Positions 1 through 8,845 of a DNA stretch of 64,000 bases are shown here, piece after piece. Numbering within the stretch: position 1 is the first letter of the stretch; every line of letters starts with the position of its first letter. Source of the stretch: Peribacillus alkalitolerans (GTDB lineage: Bacteria > Bacillota > Bacilli > Bacillales > DSM-1321); the NCBI RefSeq assembly GCF_010882125.1, contig NZ_JAAGVZ010000006.1, positions 62,001 through 126,000 on the forward strand, written 5' to 3'. The position numbers and the translations under genes are program-made. The notes under the pieces were generated by a model that did not search any database, had not been told where the DNA came from, and was given only the letters and a program-made list of their open reading frames with translations.

Positions 1-810
1 CTACTGCCAGCCATGTGGGTGCCATTCTTAAGTGAGGCTTATTTGAGGGCGTGTGAGTATACATGTGATCGCTATGCTGCTTTTTACACTAACAATCTTG
101 AATCCTCTCTAAATGCTCTTGCTATTTTTGCTATAGGCGAGCGTTTATTTAAAAAAGTAGATAAAGAAGCATATATCAGGCAACTTCAGGAAGAGAGAGG
201 CTTCTTTGCATGGCTTAGCGAAAAGCTTTCCACCCACCCACATCTACCAAAACGGATGAATGCATTAAATGTATGGGCAGGAGTAGGAGAACAGCCTTTA
301 TTTAAAGAAAAGAAATCTCATATGTTTATGGCCTTTGTTGTCTATGTGTCCTTTACACTAGGATTATCGGGTATAATCTACTTTGGAATCGATAAGATTG
401 AAGGGGTTCTAGATGGATACTTTGGTGGCGAATATGAAGTGGAAGGAACCACACCACTGATGGAAGCTGCAGGCGAGAACGATGTTGATCTTGTAGCAAA
501 GCTACTAAAAGAAGATGCTAGTCAAATTGATGCTACTGACAGTGATGGATCTACAGCGTTGCATTGGGCAGTTTATTCAGAAAGCTATGAAGCTACTAAA
601 TTATTATTAGAGAGTGGTGCAGATCCAAACATAGCAGATATTTGGGAAACGACTCCGCTAATTTCCGCCACCTACAATGAAAACGTCGAGATGGTGAAAC
701 TCTTACTGAATCATGGTGCCGATAAAACAATGAAAGATGAAGGCGACATGACAGCATACGATGTAGCAGAAGATGTAATGAATAAAGAATTAATGAAATT
801 ACTTAAATAA
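1..810 (+). CDS. M48-family metalloprotease with C-terminal ankyrin repeats (5' end cut by window)
   Basis: The reading frame is open from the first base, so the start lies upstream of the window; the first internal ATG is at 13. The visible N-terminal part matches the end of an M48/HtpX-type zinc peptidase: an E-Y-T-C-D-R-Y motif, where the Glu is the usual third zinc ligand, then a helical stretch with S-T-H-P-H-L-P-K-R, typical of M48 domains. The HExxH motif must lie outside the window. One hydrophobic segment follows (about residues 106-124 counted from the ATG at 13), then about 120 residues with two to three ankyrin repeats (T-P-L-M-E-A-A and T-A-L-H-W-A signatures). The likely role is a membrane-bound protease whose partner recognition is provided by the ankyrin part; the substrate is unknown. 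Confidence 0.8.
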   Translation, partial: LLPAMWVPFLSEAYLRACEYTCDRYAAFYTNNLESSLNALAIFAIGERLFKKVDKEAYIRQLQEERGFFAWLSEKLSTHPHLPKRMNALNVWAGVGEQPLFKEKKSHMFMAFVVYVSFTLGLSGIIYFGIDKIEGVLDGYFGGEYEVEGTTPLMEAAGENDVDLVAKLLKEDASQIDATDSDGSTALHWAVYSESYEATKLLLESGADPNIADIWETTPLISATYNENVEMVKLLLNHGADKTMKDEGDMTAYDVAEDVMNKELMKLLK

Positions 811-818
811 ATGATTGG

Positions 819-851
819 ATCCAAGGTCTTGAATTGACCTTGGATTTTTTA
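819..851 (+). terminator. Intrinsic terminator after the M48-ankyrin gene
   Basis: A perfect 10-bp stem (ATCCAAGGTC/GACCTTGGAT) with a 7-base loop is followed directly by a T-rich run. Confidence 0.85.
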
Positions 852-937
852 TTTTTTTCACACATACCAACAAATGCAGTTTTGGTCAGAATAATGTATG
901 ATGGAAAAATAATAGCCTTTTAAGGAGATGCAAAAGA

Positions 938-2344
938 GTGGATCATACATATTGGAAAAAACTCGTCGAAGAAAACAAGGATGAATTAATAGGAAAAACC
1001 CAAGAGCTTTTACGAATTAAAAGTGTACTTGATGAAGAAAATGCAACCGAAACAGCGCCACTAGGTGAAGGAATCAAGGAAGCCTTGGATTATATGCTTA
1101 ACTTAGGTGAGAGCGACGGCTTTTCTGTTAAAAACGTTGACTCTTTGGCCGGTCATATTGAAATGGGTGAAGGCGAAGAAATCGTAGGCATCCTTTGCCA
1201 TTTGGATGTGGTTCCTGAGGGTGATGGCTGGTCGTCTGATCCATTTGGAGCTGATATCCGTGAAGGTAAAATTTTTGCCAGAGGGGCCATTGATGATAAA
1301 GGACCAACTATGGCAGCGTACTATGCGATGAAGCTAGTAAATGCATCTGGCATTCCTCTGTCTAAACGAGTCCGGATGATTTTAGGGACGGATGAGGAAT
1401 CTAATTGGCGTTGTGTAGAACGTTACTTTGAAGTAGAAGAAATGCCTGCCTTAGGGTTTGCTCCCGATGCTGATTTTCCCATTATTTATGCAGAAAAAGG
1501 AATCTGGGATTTCTATGTTCAACAGAAAGTAACCGAAACAATGGAAGATGGAGAGGTAAACGTTGTTCATTTTGAATCTGGTCGACGATTTAACATGGTC
1601 CCAGATTTCGCTAAGACGATTGTCTCAGGCGATTTAAATACGATAGAAACCAAATTCCAGGAATATATTAAAGAACATGGTGTTGAAGGCAAGGTTTATC
1701 AAGAAGATAATCAAGTCGTAATCGAAGTTAAAGGGATTTCAGCACATGGTATGGAGCCGAAAAAAGGAAAGAATGCGGGGATATACCTTGGATCGTTTTT
1801 ATCCAAGCTTTCCTTAGATCAACAAGCCATGAAATTTTTTACTTTCATTCATGAATACTTGCTTGAAGAATCTCGTGGTAAAAAACTGGGGATTACATTC
1901 ACAGATGACATTACTGGAGACTTGACTGTAAATGCAGGCACATTTCAATATTCAAGAGAACATGGCGGGAAGATTGGGCTGAATGTTCGTTATCCAGTAA
2001 CATACCAATGGAACGAAAACGAAATGAACTTAAAGAATAAGCTACAAGATTTAGAGATGGAAATGGCCACTGTTTCTCATTCTAAGCCTCATCATGTAGA
2101 AAAAGATAGTTTCTTAATTAAGACATTATCAAAAGTTTACGAAGAACAAACAGGGGATAAAACAGAGCTTCTTTCCATTGGGGGTGGCACATATGCTAGA
2201 TCCCTACAAGCAGGGGTTGCTTTTGGTCCACTGTTCCCTGGAAGAGAGGACATTGCACACCAAAAGGATGAATATATCTATATTGATGACTTATTGAAGG
2301 CTACAGCAATATATGCACAAGCGATTTTTGAATTAGCGAAGTAA
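938..2344 (+). CDS. pepV: Dipeptidase PepV (M20 family)
   Basis: A 468-residue M20 metallopeptidase that removes N-terminal residues from dipeptides in the cytoplasm. The GTG start at 938 follows the ribosome binding site TAAGGAGATG. The di-zinc site is readable: H88-x-D90 in C-H-L-D-V-V-P-E-G, bridging D119 in G-A-I-D-D-K-G, the general base/ligand pair E153-E154 in G-T-D-E-E-S, D177 in A-P-D-A-D, and a C-terminal His near 441. These positions fall at or very near those of characterised Lactobacillus PepV. Length is normal for the family. The gene runs directly into dat with a 20-nt gap, so the two probably share a transcript. Confidence 0.95.
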   Translation: MDHTYWKKLVEENKDELIGKTQELLRIKSVLDEENATETAPLGEGIKEALDYMLNLGESDGFSVKNVDSLAGHIEMGEGEEIVGILCHLDVVPEGDGWSSDPFGADIREGKIFARGAIDDKGPTMAAYYAMKLVNASGIPLSKRVRMILGTDEESNWRCVERYFEVEEMPALGFAPDADFPIIYAEKGIWDFYVQQKVTETMEDGEVNVVHFESGRRFNMVPDFAKTIVSGDLNTIETKFQEYIKEHGVEGKVYQEDNQVVIEVKGISAHGMEPKKGKNAGIYLGSFLSKLSLDQQAMKFFTFIHEYLLEESRGKKLGITFTDDITGDLTVNAGTFQYSREHGGKIGLNVRYPVTYQWNENEMNLKNKLQDLEMEMATVSHSKPHHVEKDSFLIKTLSKVYEEQTGDKTELLSIGGGTYARSLQAGVAFGPLFPGREDIAHQKDEYIYIDDLLKATAIYAQAIFELAK

Positions 2345-2364
2345 CTTTTAAGGGGGAGTAGGAT

Positions 2365-3219
2365 ATGGTGAAGGTTTTATTCCAGGATCAATTGATTGAA
2401 AGAGAGCATGCAAAAGTAGACATAGAAGATCGGGGATATCAATTCGGAGATGGAGTGTACGAAGTCATCCGAATATACAATGGTAAGATGTTTACTTCAG
2501 ATGGTCATTTAGACAGATTGTATGAAAGTGCAAAAAAAATCAGCATTACTATTCCTTATCAGAAAGAGAAAATAAAGGATCTCTTACATCAATTAATCGC
2601 TGAAAATGAATTGAAGCATGGAATTGTTTATATGCAAATAACAAGAGGAACTTCACCAAGGAACCATGTATTCCCTGATGCTTCTATTGAGCCAGTTTTG
2701 ACTGCATCCACTAAGGAATACCCTCGACCTACTGAGTTGATGGAACAAGGAATTAAGGTCATTACTTTAGAAGATATTCGTTGGTTACGATGTGACATTA
2801 AGAGCTTAAATCTGTTAGGTAATGTTTTGGCCAAACAAAAAGCTGTCGATGTAGGATGTTTCGAAGCGATCCAGCATCGAAATGGAACGGTGACGGAGGG
2901 TAGTTCATCCAATGTGAGTATCGTTAAAGATGGTTTGGTGTTCACACATCCAGCAAATCATTTAATTTTAAATGGTATATCAAGGCAAGTTATGCTTACT
3001 ACATGTGAGAAATCTAGTATTCCACTTAAAGAGGAGTCATTTTCCTTAGAACAGTTGATGAATGCAGATGAAGTATTCATTAGCGGAACAACAGTAGAAA
3101 TCACTCCCGTAGTAGAAATTGACGGAATCCGTATTGGCGAAGGCAAAATGGGTCCTATTACATCCCGTTTACAAACTCTTTTCCGTGCAGAGATTGAATC
3201 TGAGTGTGGAAATCTTTAA
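2365..3219 (+). CDS. dat: D-alanine (D-amino acid) aminotransferase
   Basis: A 284-residue fold-type IV PLP enzyme that interconverts D-alanine and 2-oxoglutarate with pyruvate and D-glutamate, supplying D-amino acids for the cell wall. The PLP lysine is K146 in D-I-K-S-L-N, and the conserved E178 in V-T-E-G-S-S-S-N contacts the cofactor ring. The ATG follows AAGGGGGAG. Branched-chain aminotransferases and aminodeoxychorismate lyases share the fold, but length and the Y-Q-F-G-D-G-V-Y-E start favour Dat. It is preceded by pepV and followed by a terminator. Confidence 0.93.
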   Translation: MVKVLFQDQLIEREHAKVDIEDRGYQFGDGVYEVIRIYNGKMFTSDGHLDRLYESAKKISITIPYQKEKIKDLLHQLIAENELKHGIVYMQITRGTSPRNHVFPDASIEPVLTASTKEYPRPTELMEQGIKVITLEDIRWLRCDIKSLNLLGNVLAKQKAVDVGCFEAIQHRNGTVTEGSSSNVSIVKDGLVFTHPANHLILNGISRQVMLTTCEKSSIPLKEESFSLEQLMNADEVFISGTTVEITPVVEIDGIRIGEGKMGPITSRLQTLFRAEIESECGNL

Positions 3220-3305
3220 TCTTTTCAGGAATACAATTTTCTATGAAAGCTCATTTTAGCTAAATTGTTCACATTCCTATTTATTTTAATGAAGTGTACT
3301 TCCTT

Positions 3306-3347
3306 AGAGGATGGTCTGACAACATTGGTTAGACCATTCTCTTTTTT
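3306..3347 (+). terminator. Intrinsic terminator after dat
   Basis: A 12-bp stem with one G-T pair (arms 3306-3317 and 3331-3342) is followed by a T run. It ends the pepV-dat unit. Confidence 0.85.
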
Positions 3348-3490
3348 ACATTCCGTGGAACCTTCTGTTCTCTACATTTGAAGTGGTCTAATTAATTTAT
3401 AAGTAAGCTTTTTCCGGCAATTTGGTTTTTGGTACAATATAGATATAATTCCAGTCATTGTTTCAAATAATAATAACATTCTTAACTAAA

Positions 3491-3733
3491 GGCTGTTTTT
3501 GAAAACTTTGTTACTTTTAAGTGTAAATAACCTTTACCAATCAGAGTTGATTGTAGCGGAGGGCACTTTCCTCCTCGAAAATGCATACGCATTTCCTTCG
3601 TGCGGTGTTAATTCGAGGAAGCTTATTCAATGTCCTGCGGGAAATAGAGGGAAGTGGGAGACCCCACAGGCGGTTACGCCGAGGAGGCTCCCACCCTCCC
3701 CGCGGAAAGCAAGTGCCCGTAGCGGAAATCAAC
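3491..3733 (+). repeat. Repeat family 1, copy 1 (with extra hairpin module and long left flank)
   Basis: The GC-rich core 3546-3733 begins GTTGATTGTAGCGGAGGG and ends GGAAATCAAC. Inside are the shared blocks CCTGCGGGA, GACCCCACAGGCGG, GAGGAGGCTCCCACC and CCGCGGAAAGC. The left flank from 3491 (GGCTGTTTTT...CTTTTAAGTGTAA) is shared with the copy at 25384. This copy has an extra module of about 60 bp (about 3570-3630), itself a hairpin with TCCTCGAA/TTCGAGGA arms, also found in the copy at 43281. Small reading frames across it on both strands are not believed to be genes. With the terminator at 3306 it accounts for the gene-free gap. Confidence 0.85.
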
Positions 3734-3803
3734 GGACAAATAGTATAAATGCAACAATCTATGAGAAATGAGCCTAGCTAAACAACCGGGAAGGAATGGG
3801 ATC

Positions 3804-4370
3804 ATGAAACAGCCGCATTTTTTTATAGCGCTATCGTTGCCTGAATCTATGAAAGAGCTTTTATTTGCTCAATGTGAAAAAGTTAAGGATACAATTCCAT
3901 TTCAAAGATGGGTTCATAAAGAGGATTATCATATTACAATGGCTTTCCTTGGTTCAGTACCCGAAGGTAAGGCAAAAGAGTGTATGAAAATATTAGAAGA
4001 TCGGGTAGCACAATGTTCCAGCTTTTCATTGGTTTTGTCAGGTCTTGGGATGTTTGGCGATAAATCCTCTCCCCGCATATTATGGTATAAGACAGACTAC
4101 GAAGAAAAACTAATGAAGCTTCAGAGTATTGTAAAACAGGTATGTCTCGATACAGGTTTCATTTTAGATGAAAAACCATTTAAACCGCATATTACCTTGG
4201 CTCGTAAATTTTCAGGGGTGACTCCCTTATCTGAAGATTTATGGAGAGAGGCTGATCATTTAGTGAACAAAACATCTTATTTTACAACTAACCAAATTAC
4301 ACTTTTTCGCACTCACTTGGATCGGACACCCAAATATGAATCGGTTTATACAATAAAGCTACAACACTAG
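3804..4370 (+). CDS. thpR: RNA 2',3'-cyclic phosphodiesterase (2H family)
   Basis: A 188-residue protein from the ATG at 3804, which has an AAGGA ribosome binding site; an upstream in-frame ATG at 3768 lies against repeat DNA and lacks one. The two H-x-T motifs of the 2H phosphoesterase/ligase superfamily are present at H43-I-T45 and H129-I-T131. The family hydrolyses RNA 2',3'-cyclic phosphates and was first described as 2'-5' RNA ligase. The gene equals B. subtilis ytlP by position, followed by ytlQ-ytlR-amyX in the same order. Confidence 0.9.
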   Translation: MKQPHFFIALSLPESMKELLFAQCEKVKDTIPFQRWVHKEDYHITMAFLGSVPEGKAKECMKILEDRVAQCSSFSLVLSGLGMFGDKSSPRILWYKTDYEEKLMKLQSIVKQVCLDTGFILDEKPFKPHITLARKFSGVTPLSEDLWREADHLVNKTSYFTTNQITLFRTHLDRTPKYESVYTIKLQH

Positions 4371-4387
4371 AGAATGGTCGTGGTTAC

Positions 4388-5392
4388 ATGGGTCAGTTGA
4401 TTAAGATGCAAGATTACATTTCGCGATATGAGCAAAATATTTTCCATTATCCGACGCAATATGTTCGTTTAAAAAAACAGCAATGGTCAAAATTACATCA
4501 AGCCTATTTGGATGGGACTATTCAAGAAACGTTTCGACTTCAAAACGAAGTGACTAAAAATGAATGGTTAATTGAGGATGAGAAGGTTGGGGTATTTGGA
4601 AAACTAAAAAAGATGTTCAGTAGAACAGAGGACGAAGAGAAAATAGAAGAGATTGATATTGAAAAAAAGGATGGGGACGAAAACGATCTTGTTGATAGTG
4701 AGTGGAATATGGTCATCCCCTCAAGTCCTAAAAACCTCGAAGAACTCAAGGTGAGCTTTTTGAACCAACTGCTTCGCTTTCAAATGAAGTGGGCGTCCTC
4801 CACCATACGTGAACGTTCCTATGTGGACGGCAGATATATTTGGGATGAAAAATTGAAATTTTTCCTTCAACGTTTTCCTGACAATTTTCTGTTACTCTAT
4901 CATCCCGTTTTTTTAATTAAAAATGCACCAGTAGAAGCTGAAGTCATTTTAATGAGCCCAACAGATGCATGGTGTATCAGTTTTTTAGAAGAAGAGGACG
5001 ATGCAGTGTTCCATGGACTATCCAACGATAAATTTTGGACTAAAAAACATCACTTATATCAAGATAAGAAGTTGTTAAGTCCGCTTCTCTCATTAAATAG
5101 AATGGAGAAAATCGTTTCTAAAATCTTCTCATTATATGACGTTAGCTTTCCAGTAAAAAAAGTCGTACTCAGTAGAAATGGTTATATTGACTTTCCAGAT
5201 GCACCATATGATCTTCAGATACTAGATAAAAGAGGGTTCCCAGAATGGTTTGAGAAAATGCGAAACCATAGTTCACCACTCAAACATCAGCAATTAAAAG
5301 GAGCCGAGGCGCTTTTAGAATATTGTCAGACGACTTCGGTATTACGATTAGAATGGGAAGAGGAAAGAAATGATGCTAACGGCATTGAATAA
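4388..5392 (+). CDS. ytlQ: Conserved protein of unknown function, YtlQ-like
   Basis: A 334-residue soluble protein with no signal peptide or membrane segment and no motif I recognise. Residues 60-100 are a highly charged, acidic low-complexity linker. A C-terminal half rich in aromatic residues follows (L-L-L-Y-H-P-V-F-L-I-K and similar), which looks like an alpha/beta fold. The ATG at 4388 has only a weak ribosome binding site (GAGAATGG), and its 3' end overlaps the next gene by 23 nt, suggesting translational coupling to ytlR. The name rests on position between thpR and the diacylglycerol-kinase-like gene. A possible link to lipid or glycogen metabolism is inference only. Confidence 0.75.
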   Translation: MGQLIKMQDYISRYEQNIFHYPTQYVRLKKQQWSKLHQAYLDGTIQETFRLQNEVTKNEWLIEDEKVGVFGKLKKMFSRTEDEEKIEEIDIEKKDGDENDLVDSEWNMVIPSSPKNLEELKVSFLNQLLRFQMKWASSTIRERSYVDGRYIWDEKLKFFLQRFPDNFLLLYHPVFLIKNAPVEAEVILMSPTDAWCISFLEEEDDAVFHGLSNDKFWTKKHHLYQDKKLLSPLLSLNRMEKIVSKIFSLYDVSFPVKKVVLSRNGYIDFPDAPYDLQILDKRGFPEWFEKMRNHSSPLKHQQLKGAEALLEYCQTTSVLRLEWEEERNDANGIE

Positions 5393-6336
5393 GGACCAGC
5401 TTGAGAGGCCTTTATTTTTTATCATAAATCCTTATGCGAAAAGTCAAGAAAGTATGAAAATATGGCGAAAAGTTGAGAAGGAATTAGAGGATGCAAAACG
5501 CCCATATCAAGCATATTTCACAAAATATGCAGGACATGCTGAGGAATTGACTAGACAGATATTAAAAGAGACGAATGTAGAAAGTGTGATATGTGCAGTC
5601 GGAGGAGATGGAACATTGCATGAGGTATTAAATGGTGCTATTTCCTTTCCGCAAGCCATCATAGCGAATATTCCTGCTGGTTCCGGTAATGATTATGCTA
5701 GGGGACTTCAAAAAACGAAAAATGCATCCCATGCTTTGGCAACCATATTGAAAAATGAAGATTATCGATTGATTGATTGATTATGGCATTTATCGAAAAG
5801 GAAATTCTCAACATGCATTTATCAATAGTCTTGGAATGGGTCTCGATGCAGAAATCGTCCAAGAAGTGAATGATTCAAAATGGAAGGCCCTTTTCAATTC
5901 ATTAAAAATTGGCAAGTTAATTTATCTATCTACATTTATTCGAAAAATCCTTTTCTTTAAACCATTTGATATACGAATCGTTATAGATGGAAAGGAGTAT
6001 GATTTTCGCCATGTATGGTTCGTGATTGTCGCAAATCAACCATACTTTGGTGGAGGAATAAAAATATCACCTTTATCAGAACCAGACGATCATTCACTTA
6101 ATATACTAGTGGTGCATGATTTGTCTAGATTACAACTGTTTCTTTTATTCGGAACAGTATTATGGGGCGGACATCTAAAGTTGAACAGTGTTAAATCATT
6201 CAAGGCAAGGCACTTATATTTTCATACTGATCAAGAGGTTCATATTCAAGCTGACGGAGAGATTGTTGGAAAGCAGAACATGCAGGTGGATGTTTCTCCA
6301 AAACGTATAAAAATTGTTTCTAGGATGGAGGATTAA
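5370..6336 (+). pseudogene. ytlR: Diacylglycerol-kinase-family gene split by a GATT-repeat frameshift
   Basis: The first frame, 5370-5780, carries the DAGK/sphingosine-kinase catalytic signatures G-G-D-G-T-L-H-E-V and P-A-G-S-G-N-D-Y-A-R. It stops inside four tandem GATT units at 5767-5782. The rest of the domain (to 6336, ending with a normal C-terminal beta domain) continues in another frame from a TTG at 5773. With three GATT units the join would read R-L-I-D-Y-G-I-Y-R, a typical sequence at this point of the family, so a 4-base duplication (biological or a sequencing error) best explains the break. The start lies inside ytlQ behind AAGAGGAAAG. Intact, the 321-residue protein would phosphorylate a lipid. 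Reinitiation at the overlapping TTG could still give two chains. Confidence 0.8.
5767..5782 (+). repeat. Tetranucleotide run (GATT)4 at the ytlR frameshift
   Basis: Four perfect GATT units lie in the coding sequence. Three units restore a single reading frame through ytlR; four give a stop codon at 5778-5780. Confidence 0.9.
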
Positions 6337-6339
6337 AAT

Positions 6340-8493
6340 GTGATTGGCATTCGCAGAGCCTTTAACGCTTATTTGGATGAATTGGATTTTATAACCATCC
6401 TTTTACCCTATTCTCACTTTGCTGGCCATGCGGATTCCTTTTCTTTATGGATACATGGGCAGAAAATCACTGATTTGCCTATAAAAAATGTAATTCCATT
6501 AAAGGACTTTAAAAAATTCGAATGTGAACTACCCATTCATCCAGAGTTCGGCGTGTCGTATGAAGTATATGACTCAAATGGTGGAATGACAGATTTACAG
6601 ATTGGAGCGGTAATCCGAACAACCAAATTTGATGAATTATTTTATTATAGTGGAGAAGACCTTGGAGTGACCTTTTCAGAAGGTAAGTCCTCTTTCAAGA
6701 TATGGTCTCCAACGGCTACTAAGGTAAAATTAAAACTCATTGATCCCAATGGTTTAGAACTTCCTAATGTCGAGTGTACGAGAGGGGAAAAAGGGATATG
6801 GTCAGTTAAACAGGAAGGAAATCTAGATGGTTATTTGTACTCCTATCTTATTTGCGTCAACTTAGTATGGAAGGAAGCGGTTGATCCATATGCTGTTGCT
6901 GTCAGCACAAATGGTGAAATGGGAGTGATCGTGGATTTACAAAAGACCTATGTAGACTTTCCGGTATTGCCTCCTTTACCTTCGACATTAGACAGTATCA
7001 TTTATGAAGCTCATATACGTGATGTAAGCATCCATTTGGATAGCGGGATAAATGATAAGGGGAAGTACTTAGGACTAACTGAAGTAGGGACACGCACATC
7101 TTTAGGTAATCCAACAGGACTTGATTATATACGGAACCTTGGGATTACACATTTAGAACTGTTGCCTTTCAATGATTTTGGTGGGGTGGATGAAAAGAAT
7201 CCTACTACTCAATATAACTGGGGCTATAATCCAATTCACTTTAATGCCCCTGAAGGAAGTTATTCAACCAATCCTTCTAATCCGTATTCTAGAATCAGAG
7301 AATTAAAGCAAATGATTGCCGCGATACAGCATAAAGGTATTCGAGTCATCATGGATGTAGTGTACAATCATGTGTATGTACGGGAAACATCAAATTTAGA
7401 ACATATCGTTCCAGGATATTATTTTAGACATGATACGCACGGTATGCCTTCCAATGGTACTGGAGTAGGGAATGATATTGCCTCAGAACGGCTGATGGTT
7501 AGAAAATTCATCACTGATTCCATTAAATTCTGGATGAAAGAATATAATGTGAACGGTTTCAGATTTGACCTTATGGGAATCCTGGATGTTGAAACGATGA
7601 ATGAAGTGCGTCAACTGGTAGACACCATTGACCATGAAGCACTCATCCTTGGTGAGGGGTGGGATTTAAATACTCCAATACCATCTGAAAAAAAAGCCTC
7701 CCTTAAAAATGCCAAGATGATGCCTCGTATCGCACAATTCAATGATTGGTTTCGTGACAGTATCAAAGGTAGCACCTTTAATCTACATGATCGTGGGTTT
7801 ATTCATGGCAATACTCATAAAATAGAAAGTGTGAAGAGAAGCATATTGGGAAGTGTAGATTTTAATGGAAAATCTGGTTTATTCCAATTTCCTTCACAAT
7901 CCATCAATTATGTGGAATCACATGATAATCATACGCTTTGGGATCGAATTCACCTTAATAACCCTACAGAACTGGATGAAGTTAAGAGAAAACGCCATTC
8001 TTTGGCCACCTCTTTAGTTCTTCTATCTCAAGGCATCCCTTTCCTACACGCTGGCCAGGAATTCTTCCGGACAAAAAAAGGTGTGGAAAACAGCTATAAA
8101 TCACCAGATACCATCAATCAATTGGATTGGTTGAGAAATGCTGATTATCAAGACCATGTTGATTATATAAAAGGTTTAATTTCTATTCGAAAAGCTCATG
8201 GAGCATTTCGATTTCCTTCAGCCCCGCTCATTCAAAAACATGTTTCAATTCAACAGGGACCAGGCACAACTATTTTATATTTATTAAATGAAGTTAAAGA
8301 ATACGGACCTTGGCGAAATATTCTCGTATGTTACAATCCACAAATAGAATCAATTGAAATCCAATTACCTATCAAAGGTAAATGGAAAGTAATTTGTGAA
8401 AAAGGAAAGAGTGGAGTGAAGACCCTTTGCGAAAAGGATTCTAGTTCCACGAAAATAGACCCATTAAGTGTTTCTATTTTTGTCCAGGATTGA
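6340..8493 (+). CDS. amyX: Type I pullulanase AmyX
   Basis: A 717-residue glycoside hydrolase family 13 enzyme that cleaves alpha-1,6 branches of pullulan and glycogen-type glucans. No signal peptide is seen, so it is probably cytoplasmic, like B. subtilis AmyX. The type I pullulanase signature Y-N-W-G-Y-N-P begins at residue 292. The four GH13 regions are D-V-V-Y-N-H, G-F-R-F-D with nucleophile D410, L-G-E-G-W-D with acid/base E439, and E-S-H-D-N-H with D529. An N-terminal carbohydrate-binding-like region and a CBM48-type domain precede the barrel. The GTG at 6340 follows TGGAGGATT and lies 3 nt after the ytlR stop, so the genes are cotranscribed. Confidence 0.94.
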   Translation: MIGIRRAFNAYLDELDFITILLPYSHFAGHADSFSLWIHGQKITDLPIKNVIPLKDFKKFECELPIHPEFGVSYEVYDSNGGMTDLQIGAVIRTTKFDELFYYSGEDLGVTFSEGKSSFKIWSPTATKVKLKLIDPNGLELPNVECTRGEKGIWSVKQEGNLDGYLYSYLICVNLVWKEAVDPYAVAVSTNGEMGVIVDLQKTYVDFPVLPPLPSTLDSIIYEAHIRDVSIHLDSGINDKGKYLGLTEVGTRTSLGNPTGLDYIRNLGITHLELLPFNDFGGVDEKNPTTQYNWGYNPIHFNAPEGSYSTNPSNPYSRIRELKQMIAAIQHKGIRVIMDVVYNHVYVRETSNLEHIVPGYYFRHDTHGMPSNGTGVGNDIASERLMVRKFITDSIKFWMKEYNVNGFRFDLMGILDVETMNEVRQLVDTIDHEALILGEGWDLNTPIPSEKKASLKNAKMMPRIAQFNDWFRDSIKGSTFNLHDRGFIHGNTHKIESVKRSILGSVDFNGKSGLFQFPSQSINYVESHDNHTLWDRIHLNNPTELDEVKRKRHSLATSLVLLSQGIPFLHAGQEFFRTKKGVENSYKSPDTINQLDWLRNADYQDHVDYIKGLISIRKAHGAFRFPSAPLIQKHVSIQQGPGTTILYLLNEVKEYGPWRNILVCYNPQIESIEIQLPIKGKWKVICEKGKSGVKTLCEKDSSSTKIDPLSVSIFVQD

Positions 8494-8578
8494 ACTAATA
8501 AAGGACAGATGAATAGGTGAGTCATCATCTTGATTTCATTGGACTTGACGGGAAAATACTTTATACTCTAAAATTTAT

Positions 8579-8631
8579 AAAGATGGCTATTGCATATAGA
8601 CGCAATTAGCTGTCTTTTTTACACTTTAGTA
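8579..8631 (+). terminator. Intrinsic terminator after amyX
   Basis: A 14-15 bp imperfect stem (AAGATGGCT.../...AGCTGTCTT, with an inner ATTGC/GCAAT) is followed by six T. It ends the thpR-ytlQ-ytlR-amyX unit. Confidence 0.75.
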
Positions 8632-8649
8632 TAGTATAAATTGGCAGCA

Positions 8650-8745
8650 AGAAGTAAGTCGACGTAGTGGCCAATATTAGGAATAAAGTATAAGTGCAAC
8701 TAGGCAATAGCAAGCAGCTAAGCTTGGCTCTAGCCAAGTTTTCAA
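8650..8745 (+). repeat. Repeat family 2, copy A
   Basis: About 60 bp starting GAAGTAAGTCGACGTAGTGG and containing AGTATAAGTGCAACTAGGCAA align with the segment at 30899-30985. Both end in a short hairpin with a GCTAGCC or CTAGCCAAG arm before TTTT. It sits alone in the gap before ytmP and has no coding potential. The gap 8494-8845 otherwise holds only the amyX terminator and AT-rich promoter-like sequence. Confidence 0.6.
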
Positions 8746-8845
8746 TAATGGTTAAAAAAGGATAAAATGATTTTAATAGATTCCTATTAACATAAATTTT
8801 AAATCAGCTATAGAAGGGTTAGCGAAGAAATTGAAGGTGACCAAT

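Noticed and set aside
3499-3771. Plus-strand frame of about 90 codons (and a minus-strand frame at 3541-3732)
   Set aside because: Both lie entirely inside repeat family 1, have no ribosome binding site and are open only because the GC-rich repeat lacks stops.
5370-6336. Two separate genes for the two halves of the DAGK-like protein
   Set aside because: Neither half contains a full DAGK domain and the GATT repeat explains the break; kept as one frameshifted gene, with reinitiation noted as a possibility.
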